Position numbers and translations under genes: made by a program
Assembly: GCA_964638815.1 (NCBI GenBank)
Contig: CAZXBB010000098.1
Span: 1-13,339, forward strand
DNA length: 13,339 bases
Source: CAZXBB01 sp964638815
GTDB taxonomy: Bacteria > Planctomycetota > Phycisphaerae > Phycisphaerales > SM1A02
Direction of reading: 5' to 3'
Notes under the pieces: generated by a model
The model's database searches: none
Told to the model about the DNA's origin: nothing
The model's input: the letters and a program-made list of their open reading frames with translations, nothing else
Shown: positions 1-8,291 of the stretch, piece after piece
How positions within the stretch are numbered: position 1 is the first letter of the stretch
How the letters are laid out: each line of letters opens with the position of its first letter

Positions 1-114
1 CGCGACCGCGTGCGCGTGCGCGTCCGTGTGCGCGTCCGCGTCCGTGTGCGCGACCGCGACCGTGTGCGCGACCGTGTGCGCGACCACGACCGCGTGCGCG
101 ACCGCGTTCGCGGC
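1..114. repeat. Hexanucleotide tandem repeat at left window edge
   Basis: Nineteen consecutive six-base units of the form CGYGNS (CGCGAC, CGCGTG, CGCGTC, CGTGTG and close variants) fill positions 1-114 and continue off the left edge. The period of six keeps all frames open, so translations here are only dipeptide repeats (Arg-Val/Arg-Asp on the plus strand; Ala-His/Thr-Asp or Gly-Arg on the minus strand). One unit, CGCGTC, is the reverse complement of GACGCG, a cyclic permutation of the GCGGAC unit inside the DUF418 gene. Positions 115-211 between the repeat and the helicase stop hold no gene I can support. Whether the repeat is intergenic or the edge of a low-complexity coding region cannot be decided from this window. 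Confidence 0.85.
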
Positions 115-205
115 GCGCGACGGCGTCCGCGATCGCCCGCGTCGCGCAGGAGTCGGTGTGCCCCGGGTCCTGCGCGGCAGGGTCGGGCGGCGCACCCGCC
201 ACGCA
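1..205 (-). CDS. Doubtful partial ORF downstream of the helicase, running off the left edge
   Basis: Starting from a GTG at 205, in the same frame as the helicase but just past its TGA stop, the minus strand stays open to the window edge. For about the first 33 codons the third positions are almost all G or C, as in real genes here, giving a peptide that begins MAGAPPDPAAQDPGHTDSC and then becomes Gly-Arg/Ala-His dipeptides over the hexanucleotide repeat. There is no Shine-Dalgarno sequence before this GTG and no recognisable domain. It could be the start of a small gene, a decayed C-terminal extension of the helicase, or chance openness in GC-rich DNA. I list it only so that it is not overlooked. 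Confidence 0.15.
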
Positions 206-211
206 CCAGAC

Positions 212-2719
212 TCACGTCCGCCCGGCGATCTCCACGCGCGGCCCCACGGCGGTGATCGCCACGACCGCGCGACCCTCCGCGCGCGATGCCTCGAAGTCAA
301 CCGTTCCGCGGATGATCCACTGGCGGTCGTCGTGGGGGTCGAGGATCGTCTGCGTGACGGCGCCCGTGTCGTGGTCGTACTCGAAGTTCTCCGGGCCGCG
401 CGCGGCGGGCGTCGTGAGGATCTCGTCGTACTGCGCCCGGTACGCGGCCAGGGTCTCGCTCGCCACGCCCATCTCGGACTCGCGCCGCGCGGCGAGGGCC
501 CTGATCCAGCCGAACGCCACGTTGCGCACCATCACGCGGAAGCCGCGCGCGGCGCGGGTGACGTCGTACTGCGCGTCCACGTCGGTGTCTTCATCCTCGA
601 CCGGCAGCGCGCCGATCACGCCGCCGTCCGCGCCGAACCGCTCCCACTCCGCCACGACGCTCGAGTCCACGCGGTGCACGATCGCCCCCAGCCACTCCGT
701 GAGCGCCTCGACGTCCTCGGTTCGCACGACATCGGGCAGGTGCTTCGACAGGAGCCGGTAGGCGTCCGAGAGATAGCGCAGGAGCGAGCCCTCCTCGTGG
801 ACGATCTCCAGACGCCGGACGTACTCGCTGAAGGTGTCGCCGTGCTCGGAGAGGTCGCGGGCGATGCTCTTCGGGCTCGGCGTCTGGTCGGCGAGCCACG
901 GAAAGCGATCGCGCCACGAGCTGAACGCGATTCGGATCTCCTCGCCGAGCGGCTGGGGATGCTCGACCGTCTCCATCCTCTCCTGCATCGCGTTGCGGTC
1001 GTCGAGCGAGTACGAGTCGCTCGCCCGCAGCTCGGCGTAGAGCTCGTTGCGCGCCTGGCGGGTCTGGGCGCGCAGGATCTGCGGCGGGTCGTCGAGGACC
1101 GACTCGACGATGCTGAGCACGTCGAGCGCGTGGTCGGGATCGTCGCGGTCCGCGAGCCCCAGCGCACTCTCGAGGAACGGCGCGAGGGGGCGGTCGAACG
1201 TCACGTCGAGCGTCTGCTTCACCGCGTAGAGCCGGCCTTCCGCGTCGGGCGCGGGGAGCCGCTCGATCATGTTGCCCTCCTCGAGCGACGCGATGATCTC
1301 GTCGGCCCGCGCGAGGTTCGCCTCGACATCCTCGCCGACCGAACGGATCAGGTCCGCGAGCGCAGCGCGTCCGTCGCCCGGCCGCGCGAGCGCCTGAAGG
1401 ACGAGGAGCCCCGTCACGCGGAAGCGCGTGACGAGCGCCGCGACCTTGCCGGCCTGGAGCTTCTCGAACGTCTGCTCGTTCCACCCCTTGAATCCCTTCG
1501 GCGGGGACTGGGCGTGGAACTTCTTCCCGCCCGCGCCCGCCTTGATCTTCCTGCGGCGGTTGGCGACCTCGTGCTCCGGGGCCTGGATGATCACCGTGCC
1601 GACGTCGTCGTGGCCCTTGCGTCCGGCGCGGCCGGCGATCTGGCGGAACTCGCGTGACGAGAGCAGGCGGCTCGCGGTGCCGTCGAACTTGTAGAGCTGC
1701 GTGAAGATGACCGTGCGGAGCGGCAGGTTGACGCCGACGCCGAGCGTGTCGGTGCCGCAGATCAGCGTCACGAGCCCGGCGCCCGCGAGACGTTCGACGA
1801 GGCGGCGGTACTTCGGCAGCATGCCGCCGTGGTGCACGGCGATGCCGTGGGGCAGCAGCGCCTTGAGCTTCTGGCCGAACGGTGTTTCGAATCCGCGGCC
1901 CTCGATCGCCGCCGCGATGGCGATGCGCTTCTCCTTCACCGAATCCTTCAGGGCGTCGGGGACCGGCGTGCTGCGGAGCTGCGAAGCGAGCGCCGCGGCA
2001 TCCCGCTTCGTGAAGGAGACGAGATACGCGGGCGTGAGCGCGTTGAGCCGGACGTGCTCGATGGTCTCGAGCAGCAGGTTGTCGCGGTACTCGAACTCGA
2101 GCGGGACGGGCCGGGTGTCCGATCGGACGACCACCGTGTCGCGTCCGGTGCGTCGCTCGAGGTCGGCGGCGATCGCCTCGGGCTCCCGCAGCGTCGCCGA
2201 CATCAGCAGGAATCGGCTCTCGGTCATCGCGACCAGCGGGATCAGCCATGCCATGCCGCGCTGCGGATCGGAATAGAAGTGGAACTCGTCCATGACGACC
2301 CGGCGGTAGGGTGTCCGCACACCCTCGGCGAGCGCCATCTTCGCGAGTATCTCGGCGGTGCAGCAGATCAGGGGCGCGTCCCGGTTGACCGTCGCGTCGC
2401 CGGTCATGAGACCCACGCGCTCCGGTCCGAAGGCGCGGCACAGGTCGAAGAACTTCTCGTTCACGAGCGCCTTGATCGGCGCTGTGTAGATGCTCCGCTC
2501 CCCGCGGCAGTGGGCGACGAAGTGCACCGCGAGCGCGACGAGCGACTTCCCCGAGCCGGTCGGCGTGTTGAGGACGACGTTCCGGTCCTCCGCGATGGCG
2601 TCGAACGCGTCGAGCTGCTCGCCGTACGGCTCGATCCCCTGCGCCTGGCAGTACTCGAGCAGCCCGGCGAGGAGATCGTCGGGCGTCGTGGAAGCGGGGA
2701 CGTGGGGGAGGATGGACAC
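212..2719 (-). CDS. Ski2-like DExH-box RNA helicase with DUF3516-type C-terminal region
   Basis: This is an 835-residue superfamily 2 helicase, probably cytoplasmic and acting on RNA (unwinding or decay). Visible motifs in order: Walker A TPTGSGKS (52-59), motif Ia TAPIKALVNEK (79-89), DExH box DEFH (144-147), motif III SAT (174-176), GTDTLGVGVNLP (322-333) and motif VI QIAGRAGRKG (360-369). Both RecA-like domains are intact and all key residues are present. The last ~430 residues carry no classical helicase motif. A segment with KGFKGWNEQTFEKL near residue 410 and the overall layout match what I remember of the DUF3516 helicase family; that family name is recall, not a search result. The GTG start at 2719 is chosen because no other usable start lies nearby; it has no Shine-Dalgarno but sits seven bases after a TACACT box. 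The gene is monocistronic as far as visible, 94 bp from the TolC-like gene on the same strand. Confidence 0.94.
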   Translation of the reverse strand: MSILPHVPASTTPDDLLAGLLEYCQAQGIEPYGEQLDAFDAIAEDRNVVLNTPTGSGKSLVALAVHFVAHCRGERSIYTAPIKALVNEKFFDLCRAFGPERVGLMTGDATVNRDAPLICCTAEILAKMALAEGVRTPYRRVVMDEFHFYSDPQRGMAWLIPLVAMTESRFLLMSATLREPEAIAADLERRTGRDTVVVRSDTRPVPLEFEYRDNLLLETIEHVRLNALTPAYLVSFTKRDAAALASQLRSTPVPDALKDSVKEKRIAIAAAIEGRGFETPFGQKLKALLPHGIAVHHGGMLPKYRRLVERLAGAGLVTLICGTDTLGVGVNLPLRTVIFTQLYKFDGTASRLLSSREFRQIAGRAGRKGHDDVGTVIIQAPEHEVANRRRKIKAGAGGKKFHAQSPPKGFKGWNEQTFEKLQAGKVAALVTRFRVTGLLVLQALARPGDGRAALADLIRSVGEDVEANLARADEIIASLEEGNMIERLPAPDAEGRLYAVKQTLDVTFDRPLAPFLESALGLADRDDPDHALDVLSIVESVLDDPPQILRAQTRQARNELYAELRASDSYSLDDRNAMQERMETVEHPQPLGEEIRIAFSSWRDRFPWLADQTPSPKSIARDLSEHGDTFSEYVRRLEIVHEEGSLLRYLSDAYRLLSKHLPDVVRTEDVEALTEWLGAIVHRVDSSVVAEWERFGADGGVIGALPVEDEDTDVDAQYDVTRAARGFRVMVRNVAFGWIRALAARRESEMGVASETLAAYRAQYDEILTTPAARGPENFEYDHDTGAVTQTILDPHDDRQWIIRGTVDFEASRAEGRAVVAITAVGPRVEIAGRT

Positions 2720-2752
2720 GGGGGCGAGTGTAGCGTCGGCCGCGGGTGCCGT
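2720..2752 (-). promoter_or_regulatory. Candidate helicase promoter with leaderless layout
   Basis: On the minus strand GCTACACT occupies 2734-2727. TACACT (2732-2727) fits the TANNNT form of a -10 box and lies exactly seven bases before the GTG start. No Shine-Dalgarno-like sequence lies between them (CGCCCCC). A weak -35 match, CTGAAC, lies about 18 bp further upstream. The spacing predicts transcription starting at or next to the start codon, that is a leaderless mRNA. The same arrangement occurs before sucC. Confidence 0.4.
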
Positions 2753-2813
2753 TCAGGCTCGTGACGGGAAATGCATCGCACTCAAGCGGCGTCGCAGTTC
2801 CCGAACGCGCGGG

Positions 2814-4526
2814 CTAGCGCGACTGCGTAAAGAACGTCCCCCGCTCGTACGGCACGTCGATCGGCTCCCAGCGCACCTTCTCGTACCCGAGCAGCGTGCC
2901 GGTCGCGAACGCGAGGTCAACCTGGGCGATCTGGTAGTCGCTGAGCGCCCGGATCTCGGCGGACTGGGCGTCGGCCAGGCGGGTCGCGGCGTCGAGGACG
3001 TCGGTGCTCGTGCGCGTGCCGACCTCGAACTGGCGCTGCTCCGCCTCGTACGTGCGACCCGCGAGCATCGCGTCCTGCCGGGCGGCGAGGATGCGCTGCC
3101 AGTTCTGCTGGAGCTGGTCCACCGCGTCGTAGACCTCCTGGCGGATCGAAGCCTCGCGCTGCTCGCGCGTCGCGAGACGCTGGACGCGGGCGAGCACCGC
3201 CTGGTGCAGACGCGCGAGGGCGGCCTCGTTGCCGAGCGGGATGTCGGCGTTGATGCCGAGCGACCAGTCCTCGAAGGAATGATCCACGACCTGGTCGAAC
3301 GCGTTGTTGTAGGTCGTGCCGAGACCGTTGGGGATGTAGCGGTAGTCCAGGGTGATGAGCGGGAGCTTCTGGTTCCGCTGGAAGTCGATGGCGCTCGCGT
3401 CGATGGCGAGCTGGAGCTCGAGCTCGAGCATCTCCATGCGGTTGGCGAGAGCGAAGTCGGCGAGCTCATCGGCGTCGAGGTCGAGGCCGAGGGGGTCCGG
3501 GGCCGAGGCGAGGTCGAATCGCGTCGCCGAATCCATCGGCAGATCCGGCTGGTTGAGGATCCGCTTGAGATCGCGGCGCGCTCGCTTCACGTTCGTGTCG
3601 GCGATGATGATCGCCTCGAGACGCTGCGAGACGCCGGACTGCGCGCGGATGATCTCGATCTCGGCGACGTCGCCGGCCTCGACGCGGCGGCGCGCCCGAT
3701 CGAGCTGGGTCATCGCCAGCTCGTACTGCTGCTGGCGGACCTTCAGCTCCTCCTGCGCCGCGTAGAGCCGCCAGTAGGCGCGGTCGGCGTTCGCGAGGAT
3801 CCGTATGGCCTCGAGCTTGGTCCGGGCGGAGGTGATGAAGTGCTGCGTCCGCTGCACGCGGATCGAGTGCGTGTTCACACGGTTGCCGGCGTTGCGGAGG
3901 AGCGGCTGGCTGATCGAGAACTGGAGGTCCGCCCGGTACGCGGGGTTCAGGTTGCTGAAGATGTTGTTCGTCTCGGTCTCGCTGAACGGAAAGTTGACAG
4001 TCGCAGTGCCGCCCGTGCGCAGCGGGATCGTGACGCCCGCCGAGTAACGATCGGTCGTCGCCTTGCTCGCCTCCGTCTGGAGGATCGCCGCGCGGTCCGT
4101 TCGGCTCCTTTGCGCCGACAGCGAGAAGACCGACTCGAACTTCGCCTCCTCGGCGTCGACCTGGGCCTGGGTCTGCGCGGGGTTGAGCAACTGCACCTGG
4201 AGGTCGAGGTTGTGCTCGAGCGCGGTCGCCCGCACCTCCTCGAGCGACATCCCGACCGACGGCATCGACGCCGCGGCGCGAAGACGCTCGCGAATGCGGG
4301 CGTCGAGCTCCTCGTCGCTCATGTCCGAGATGACGTCGACCGGCACGGGGGCGGACCGGGAGCGCTCGACGAAGCTCATCCGGTCGATGTCGTGGATGCG
4401 CCCGGGGTCCGGCTCCCACGTGAGGAAGTCGGTCGTGTTGAAGGGATTCGTGCACCCCGCGGGGGCGAGCGCGAGGAGCAGCAGCAGGCTCCGGCGGACG
4501 GAGCGCGAGACGGTTGTCGTGTTCAT
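2814..4526 (-). CDS. TolC-family outer-membrane efflux protein, probably a lipoprotein
   Basis: This 570-residue protein is the outer-membrane exit duct of the efflux system encoded upstream. It has a signal peptide with Arg-8, 11 and 12, a poly-Leu core and the sequence APAGC ending at Cys25, so it is probably lipid-anchored like OprM-type factors, although the -3 residue (Pro) departs from the lipobox consensus. The body shows the TolC pattern of two long helical repeats: one around TALEHNLDLQVQLLNPAQTQ and a later half with LANRMEMLELELQLAID, plus many Gln/Ala/Arg-rich coiled-coil helices and a stretch ending LRNAGNRVNTHS. It is the last gene of the operon, 21 bases after the permease stop. 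A TTG at 4544 would add six residues; the ATG at 4526 is preferred because it gives the usual short, positively charged n-region. Length is somewhat above typical TolC proteins because of an N-terminal linker of about 100 residues. Confidence 0.94.
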   Translation of the reverse strand: MNTTTVSRSVRRSLLLLLALAPAGCTNPFNTTDFLTWEPDPGRIHDIDRMSFVERSRSAPVPVDVISDMSDEELDARIRERLRAAASMPSVGMSLEEVRATALEHNLDLQVQLLNPAQTQAQVDAEEAKFESVFSLSAQRSRTDRAAILQTEASKATTDRYSAGVTIPLRTGGTATVNFPFSETETNNIFSNLNPAYRADLQFSISQPLLRNAGNRVNTHSIRVQRTQHFITSARTKLEAIRILANADRAYWRLYAAQEELKVRQQQYELAMTQLDRARRRVEAGDVAEIEIIRAQSGVSQRLEAIIIADTNVKRARRDLKRILNQPDLPMDSATRFDLASAPDPLGLDLDADELADFALANRMEMLELELQLAIDASAIDFQRNQKLPLITLDYRYIPNGLGTTYNNAFDQVVDHSFEDWSLGINADIPLGNEAALARLHQAVLARVQRLATREQREASIRQEVYDAVDQLQQNWQRILAARQDAMLAGRTYEAEQRQFEVGTRTSTDVLDAATRLADAQSAEIRALSDYQIAQVDLAFATGTLLGYEKVRWEPIDVPYERGTFFTQSR

Positions 4527-4547
4527 GCGGGTTCTCGGAAGCAAGCC

Positions 4548-5786
4548 TCACTCGTGGCGCAAGGCTTCGATCGGATCGAGCCGGGCGGCCTTGATTGCCG
4601 GGAACATACCGAAGATCACGCCCACGGACGCGCTGAAGACGAACGACAGGATCACGGCCCACATCGGCACGGCCGCCTCCTTGAGCCCTTCCTCCGGGAT
4701 CGTCATGAGAAGCGCAAGCGCCTCCCCCCCGGCGAGGCCGACGAGTCCGCCGAGCAGAGAGAGCGTCATCGCCTCGAGCAGGAACTGCATGAGGATGGCC
4801 GCGGGGGTCGCCCCGACGGCCTTGCGCAGGCCGATCTCGCGCGTACGCTCCGAGACCGACACGAGCATGATGTTCATGATCCCGATTCCGCCCACCAGCA
4901 GCGACACGGCGACGATGCCGCCGGCCACGGCGGTAATGCCCGCCGCGACAGACTTGAACTGTTCGATGTACTGGTCGATCGGCTCGATCTGGAAGGTGTC
5001 GGGCTCGTCCGGCTCGAGCTGACGGAGGTTGCGCAGGACGTAACCCGCCTCGGCCTCGGCCTCCTCGGCGACCTCGGGCGACATCACGTTGCAGATGATG
5101 TAGAAGAAGTAGAACGGGTTCTGGAGCTTGACGGCCATCGAGAAGGGGATGAACACCTCGCTGGACGCCGTGCTCGGGCCGAACATGCTCGACTTCAGCG
5201 TCTCGACCACGCCGACGATCAGGAAGCGGCGGCCGTTGATGAGCATCGTGTCGCCGCTCGGATCGAGAGGGAGATCCAGTTCGTCGATGGCCGCCTCGTT
5301 GACGAGGCACACCTGGTGCGCGTTCTCCTCGTCGCTCGGCGCGAAGGGGCGCCCGGTGATCACCTTGCGGTTCTCGATGTCGTGCCACGTCGGCCAGATG
5401 CCGGTGATCGTTACGCCCGGCTGGACCCTGTCGCGGTGCTGGATGTTCGCGTCGAGGCGCGTGGTCGGCGTGACGCGCCGGATCGACGGGCAGTTCTCGT
5501 CGATGGCACGGAGCTCCTCCGGCTTGAGCCGGATCGCCGGCCACGGATACTTGTTCTGCGGCGCGTCGTCCGGCCGGTCCGGGAAGATGAACATCTTGTT
5601 CGCGCCGAACGTCTCGAACTCGTCAAGGATCTGCGTCTTGAGGCCCGTGAGCGCCGCGATCACCGCCGTCACCGACGCGACGCCGATGATGATGCCGAGT
5701 GTCGTCAGGAACGAGCGCGTCTTGTTCGCCCAGATCTGCCCGAGCGCGAGGACGATCGCCTGGTAGATGAAGACGGGGCTGAACAT
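4548..5786 (-). CDS. MacB/FtsX-type ABC transporter permease
   Basis: This 412-residue inner-membrane protein has the MacB fold: transmembrane helix 1 (about 27-47, SFLTTLGIIIGVASVTAVIA), a large periplasmic MacB-type domain (about 50-275), then three helices at about 284-310, 335-362 and 376-396. The cytoplasmic coupling segment SERTREIGLRKAVGA (312-326) and the C-terminal PAIKAARLDPIEALRHE are hallmark FtsX/MacB sequences. Such proteins do not form a transport channel; they are mechanotransducers that drive substrates from the periplasm through an adaptor and TolC. The ATPase is encoded separately, unlike E. coli MacB where the two are fused. The ATG directly follows the TAG stop of the ATPase gene (TAGATG), and GGGAG lies five bases upstream, so the two are probably translationally coupled. 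The substrate (macrolide, peptide, siderophore or lipid) cannot be told from sequence. Confidence 0.96.
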   Translation of the reverse strand: MFSPVFIYQAIVLALGQIWANKTRSFLTTLGIIIGVASVTAVIAALTGLKTQILDEFETFGANKMFIFPDRPDDAPQNKYPWPAIRLKPEELRAIDENCPSIRRVTPTTRLDANIQHRDRVQPGVTITGIWPTWHDIENRKVITGRPFAPSDEENAHQVCLVNEAAIDELDLPLDPSGDTMLINGRRFLIVGVVETLKSSMFGPSTASSEVFIPFSMAVKLQNPFYFFYIICNVMSPEVAEEAEAEAGYVLRNLRQLEPDEPDTFQIEPIDQYIEQFKSVAAGITAVAGGIVAVSLLVGGIGIMNIMLVSVSERTREIGLRKAVGATPAAILMQFLLEAMTLSLLGGLVGLAGGEALALLMTIPEEGLKEAAVPMWAVILSFVFSASVGVIFGMFPAIKAARLDPIEALRHE

Positions 5787-6586
<800 letters not shown>

Positions 6587-6587
<1 letters not shown>

Positions 6588-8038
6588 CACGCATCCTCGC
6601 CGGGGTCCGCGGACGCGGCGTCCTCTTCGCTCGAGTCCCGTTCGCTTGCGTCCTCTTCGCTCGCGTCTTCTTCGCTCGAGTCCCGTTCGCTCGCGTCTTC
6701 TTCGCTCGCGTCTTCTTCGCTCGAGTCTCCTTCGCTCGAGTCCTTGTCCGCCGGTGCGGCGTCGCCGGCCGTCTTCTCGTCCGCGTTGCTGACGGCCTCG
6801 TCGTGCTTGATCGACTCGAGCGCCTTGTAGGGACCGGTGATGATCTCGTCGCCCTCCGCGACCCCTTCGCTGACCAGCCGGTGCGTCAGGTCGCTCTTGC
6901 CGGCCTCGACCGGCGTGCAGACCGCCTTGCCTTCGACGACGCGATAGACGACGTGGGTCTTCTTCTTCGCCTTGTCCACGAGCGGGTCGTCGCGGAGCGC
7001 TTCGGGCAATTCGTCCGTCGTCCGCGTGACGATGGCCTGGTACGGGACCACGACGCCCTCGTGCGTCGCGATCTCGATGTCCACGTTCGCGACGAGGCCG
7101 GAGTAGATCTGCCCGCCGCGCAGGTCGATCTCGACCTCGGTCTCGAAGTACCCCGTCCCGTCGGCGCTGCCCGAACGCTGGAGTGCGATGTGCCGGACGG
7201 TGCCGCTGTAGATCTCGTCGGGGTAGGCGTTGATGAAGATCTTCGCCTTCTGCCCGACCTTGACCTCGGCGATGTCGCTCTCGGCGACCTGGGCCTTGAG
7301 CACCATCCGCGAGAGGTCGGCGATGGTCATCACGACGGTGCCTGGATTCGTGGTGCTGCCCGTCACGATCTCGCCCACCTCGACGCCCAACCAGGTGATG
7401 ACGCCGTCGATGGGCGAGACGATGACCGTGTTGTTGATGCCCTCCTGGGCGCGGTTGATGTCGGCCTGGGCGGCGGCGAGCGAGCTCTCGATCATGGAGA
7501 TCGAGTGCGTCAGCGTGTCGGCCGAGGTCCTGAGATCGTCGAAACGCTCCTGCGCCGAGTCGAGGTCGCGTCGCGAGACGTCGCCCGACGCGTACAGCTT
7601 CTGCATGCGATCGAGCTCTTTCTCGGCGAAATCCAGGTTGCCCTCCGCGCCGAGCTTCCGGCGCGCCTCCGAGCGGAGACGAGCCTGCTCGCCCTCGTGG
7701 CGGGCCCTGGCCGAGGAGAGGAGCGTCTGGAGGTCGCGGTCGTCGAGCTGGCCGATGACGTCGCCCTTCCTGACGAGGTCACCCGCGCGGAAGGGCAGCT
7801 CGAGCACGCGGGCCGAGACGACGGCGGCGATGTTGACCCTTGTGTGCGGCTCGATCTCGCCCGGCGCGGACACCGTCTCGACGAGCGTGCCGACCCTGGC
7901 CTTCTCGATGCGGACCGCCGTGGTGGGCGGCTTCGGCTTCAGGCTCGCGAGTTTGTCACGCAGTTGGGGGCCGGCGAGGAGCGCCCCGGTCACGGTGACG
8001 GCGACCAGCAGCACGAGAACGATGAGGACGATCTTCAC
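6587..8038 (-). CDS. Periplasmic adaptor (membrane fusion protein, MacA/HlyD-like) with acidic repeat tail
   Basis: This 483-residue adaptor bridges the MacB-type permease and the TolC-like duct. Residues 3-22 form an N-terminal membrane anchor. The lipoyl/barrel-sandwich halves lie around VSAPGEIEPHTRVNIAA and AGDLVRKGDVIGQLDDRDL (56-104) and VSPIDGVITWLGVEVGEIV (207-225), flanking a coiled-coil hairpin (about 105-203). A beta-barrel domain follows (248-325), with a membrane-proximal domain to about 415. The C-terminus is unusual: eight Asp-(Ser/Ala)-Ser-Glu-(Glu/Gly/Arg) pentapeptides at 433-472, then a short acidic end. This tail is not part of the adaptor fold and would lie in the periplasm. 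The GTG start at 8038 has GGGA seven bases upstream. It is the first gene of the operon, so its promoter region (8039-8070) probably controls all four genes. Confidence 0.95.
6623..6742 (-). repeat. 15-bp coding tandem repeat (acidic pentapeptides) in the adaptor gene
   Basis: Eight tandem 15-base units encode the pentapeptides DSSEG, DSSEE, DASEE, DASER, DSSEE, DASEE, DASER, DSSEE. The middle part forms a higher-order 45-base unit (DSSEE-DASEE-DASER) present twice, indicating recent duplication. The unit length is a multiple of three, so copy-number changes leave the frame intact. The array sits just before the stop codon and the ATPase start. Confidence 0.9.
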
Positions 8039-8049
8039 CTTGGTTTCCC

Positions 8050-8068
8050 AGTATCGCGAGTGTCGCGA
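8050..8068 (-). promoter_or_regulatory. Candidate promoter -10 and overlapping TCGCGA palindrome for the efflux operon
   Basis: TCGCGA occurs at 8054-8059 and 8063-8068; the two copies and their three-base spacer form a perfect 6-3-6 inverted repeat. On the minus strand the inner half-site overlaps a -10-like GATACT (8055-8050), eleven bases before the GTG start of the adaptor gene. A protein bound here would block RNA polymerase, so a repressor operator is a reasonable inference. The -35 region is poor, and no regulator gene is visible nearby. CG-rich palindromes arise easily by chance in such DNA. Confidence 0.35.
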
Positions 8069-8134
8069 GAGTGCCGGCCGCAGTCCGGTTCACCGCCCCA
8101 TGACCGGCTTCTTCCGGAACGGCGCCAACGAATT

Positions 8135-8167
8135 ACGGACCGGCCGCGTCCGGCCGCCCCGGTCCGT
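8135..8167. other. GC-rich hairpin in the divergent intergenic region
   Basis: ACGGACCGG (8135-8143) and CCGGTCCGT (8159-8167) are perfect inverted nine-base arms around a 15-base loop that itself contains CGGCCG/CCGGCCG complementarity. It is not followed by a T-run on either strand, so it is not a convincing intrinsic terminator. It lies between two divergently transcribed genes and could be a protein site or an mRNA leader structure. Confidence 0.45.
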
Positions 8168-8201
8168 TCCCCGAACATCCCTACGATAGTGCGAAGAGCC
8201 C

Positions 8202-8257
8202 GCCGGGTCATGCCGGGTCATGCCGGATCATGCGGGTCATGTCGGGTCATGTCGGGA
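8202..8257 (+). repeat. 10-bp tandem repeat upstream of the zinc-ribbon/bPH2 gene
   Basis: About five and a half copies of TGCCGGGTCA, with variants TGCCGGATCA and TGTCGGGTCA and one nine-base copy, run head to tail and end 34 bases before the ATG at 8292. The ten-base period places each copy on the same face of the helix. Each junction makes an ATG, so a short open frame (16 codons from 8210, TAG at 8258-8260) is present, but nothing suggests that it is translated. Upstream of the array, TACGAT (8182-8187) or GATAGT (8185-8190) could be a -10 box. Confidence 0.8.
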
Positions 8258-8291
8258 TAGGGGACCAACTTGTGAAGGACGGTGAAGTTTC

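Noticed and set aside
26..1657. Plus-strand open frame of 543 codons opposite the helicase
   Set aside because: It is antisense to a helicase with intact motifs. Its N-terminus is only translated hexamer repeat.
2797..2816. Terminator after the TolC-like gene (CCCG...CGGG inverted repeat)
   Set aside because: The stem is only about four base pairs and no T-run follows on the minus strand. I found no convincing intrinsic terminator anywhere in the window.
8202..8257. CRISPR-like array
   Set aside because: Units are only ten bases and contiguous, with no spacers and no cas genes.
6803..8260. Plus-strand open frame of 485 codons opposite the adaptor gene
   Set aside because: It is antisense to a well-supported adaptor and has charge-rich, domain-free composition. 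Its end only traverses the 10-bp repeat array.
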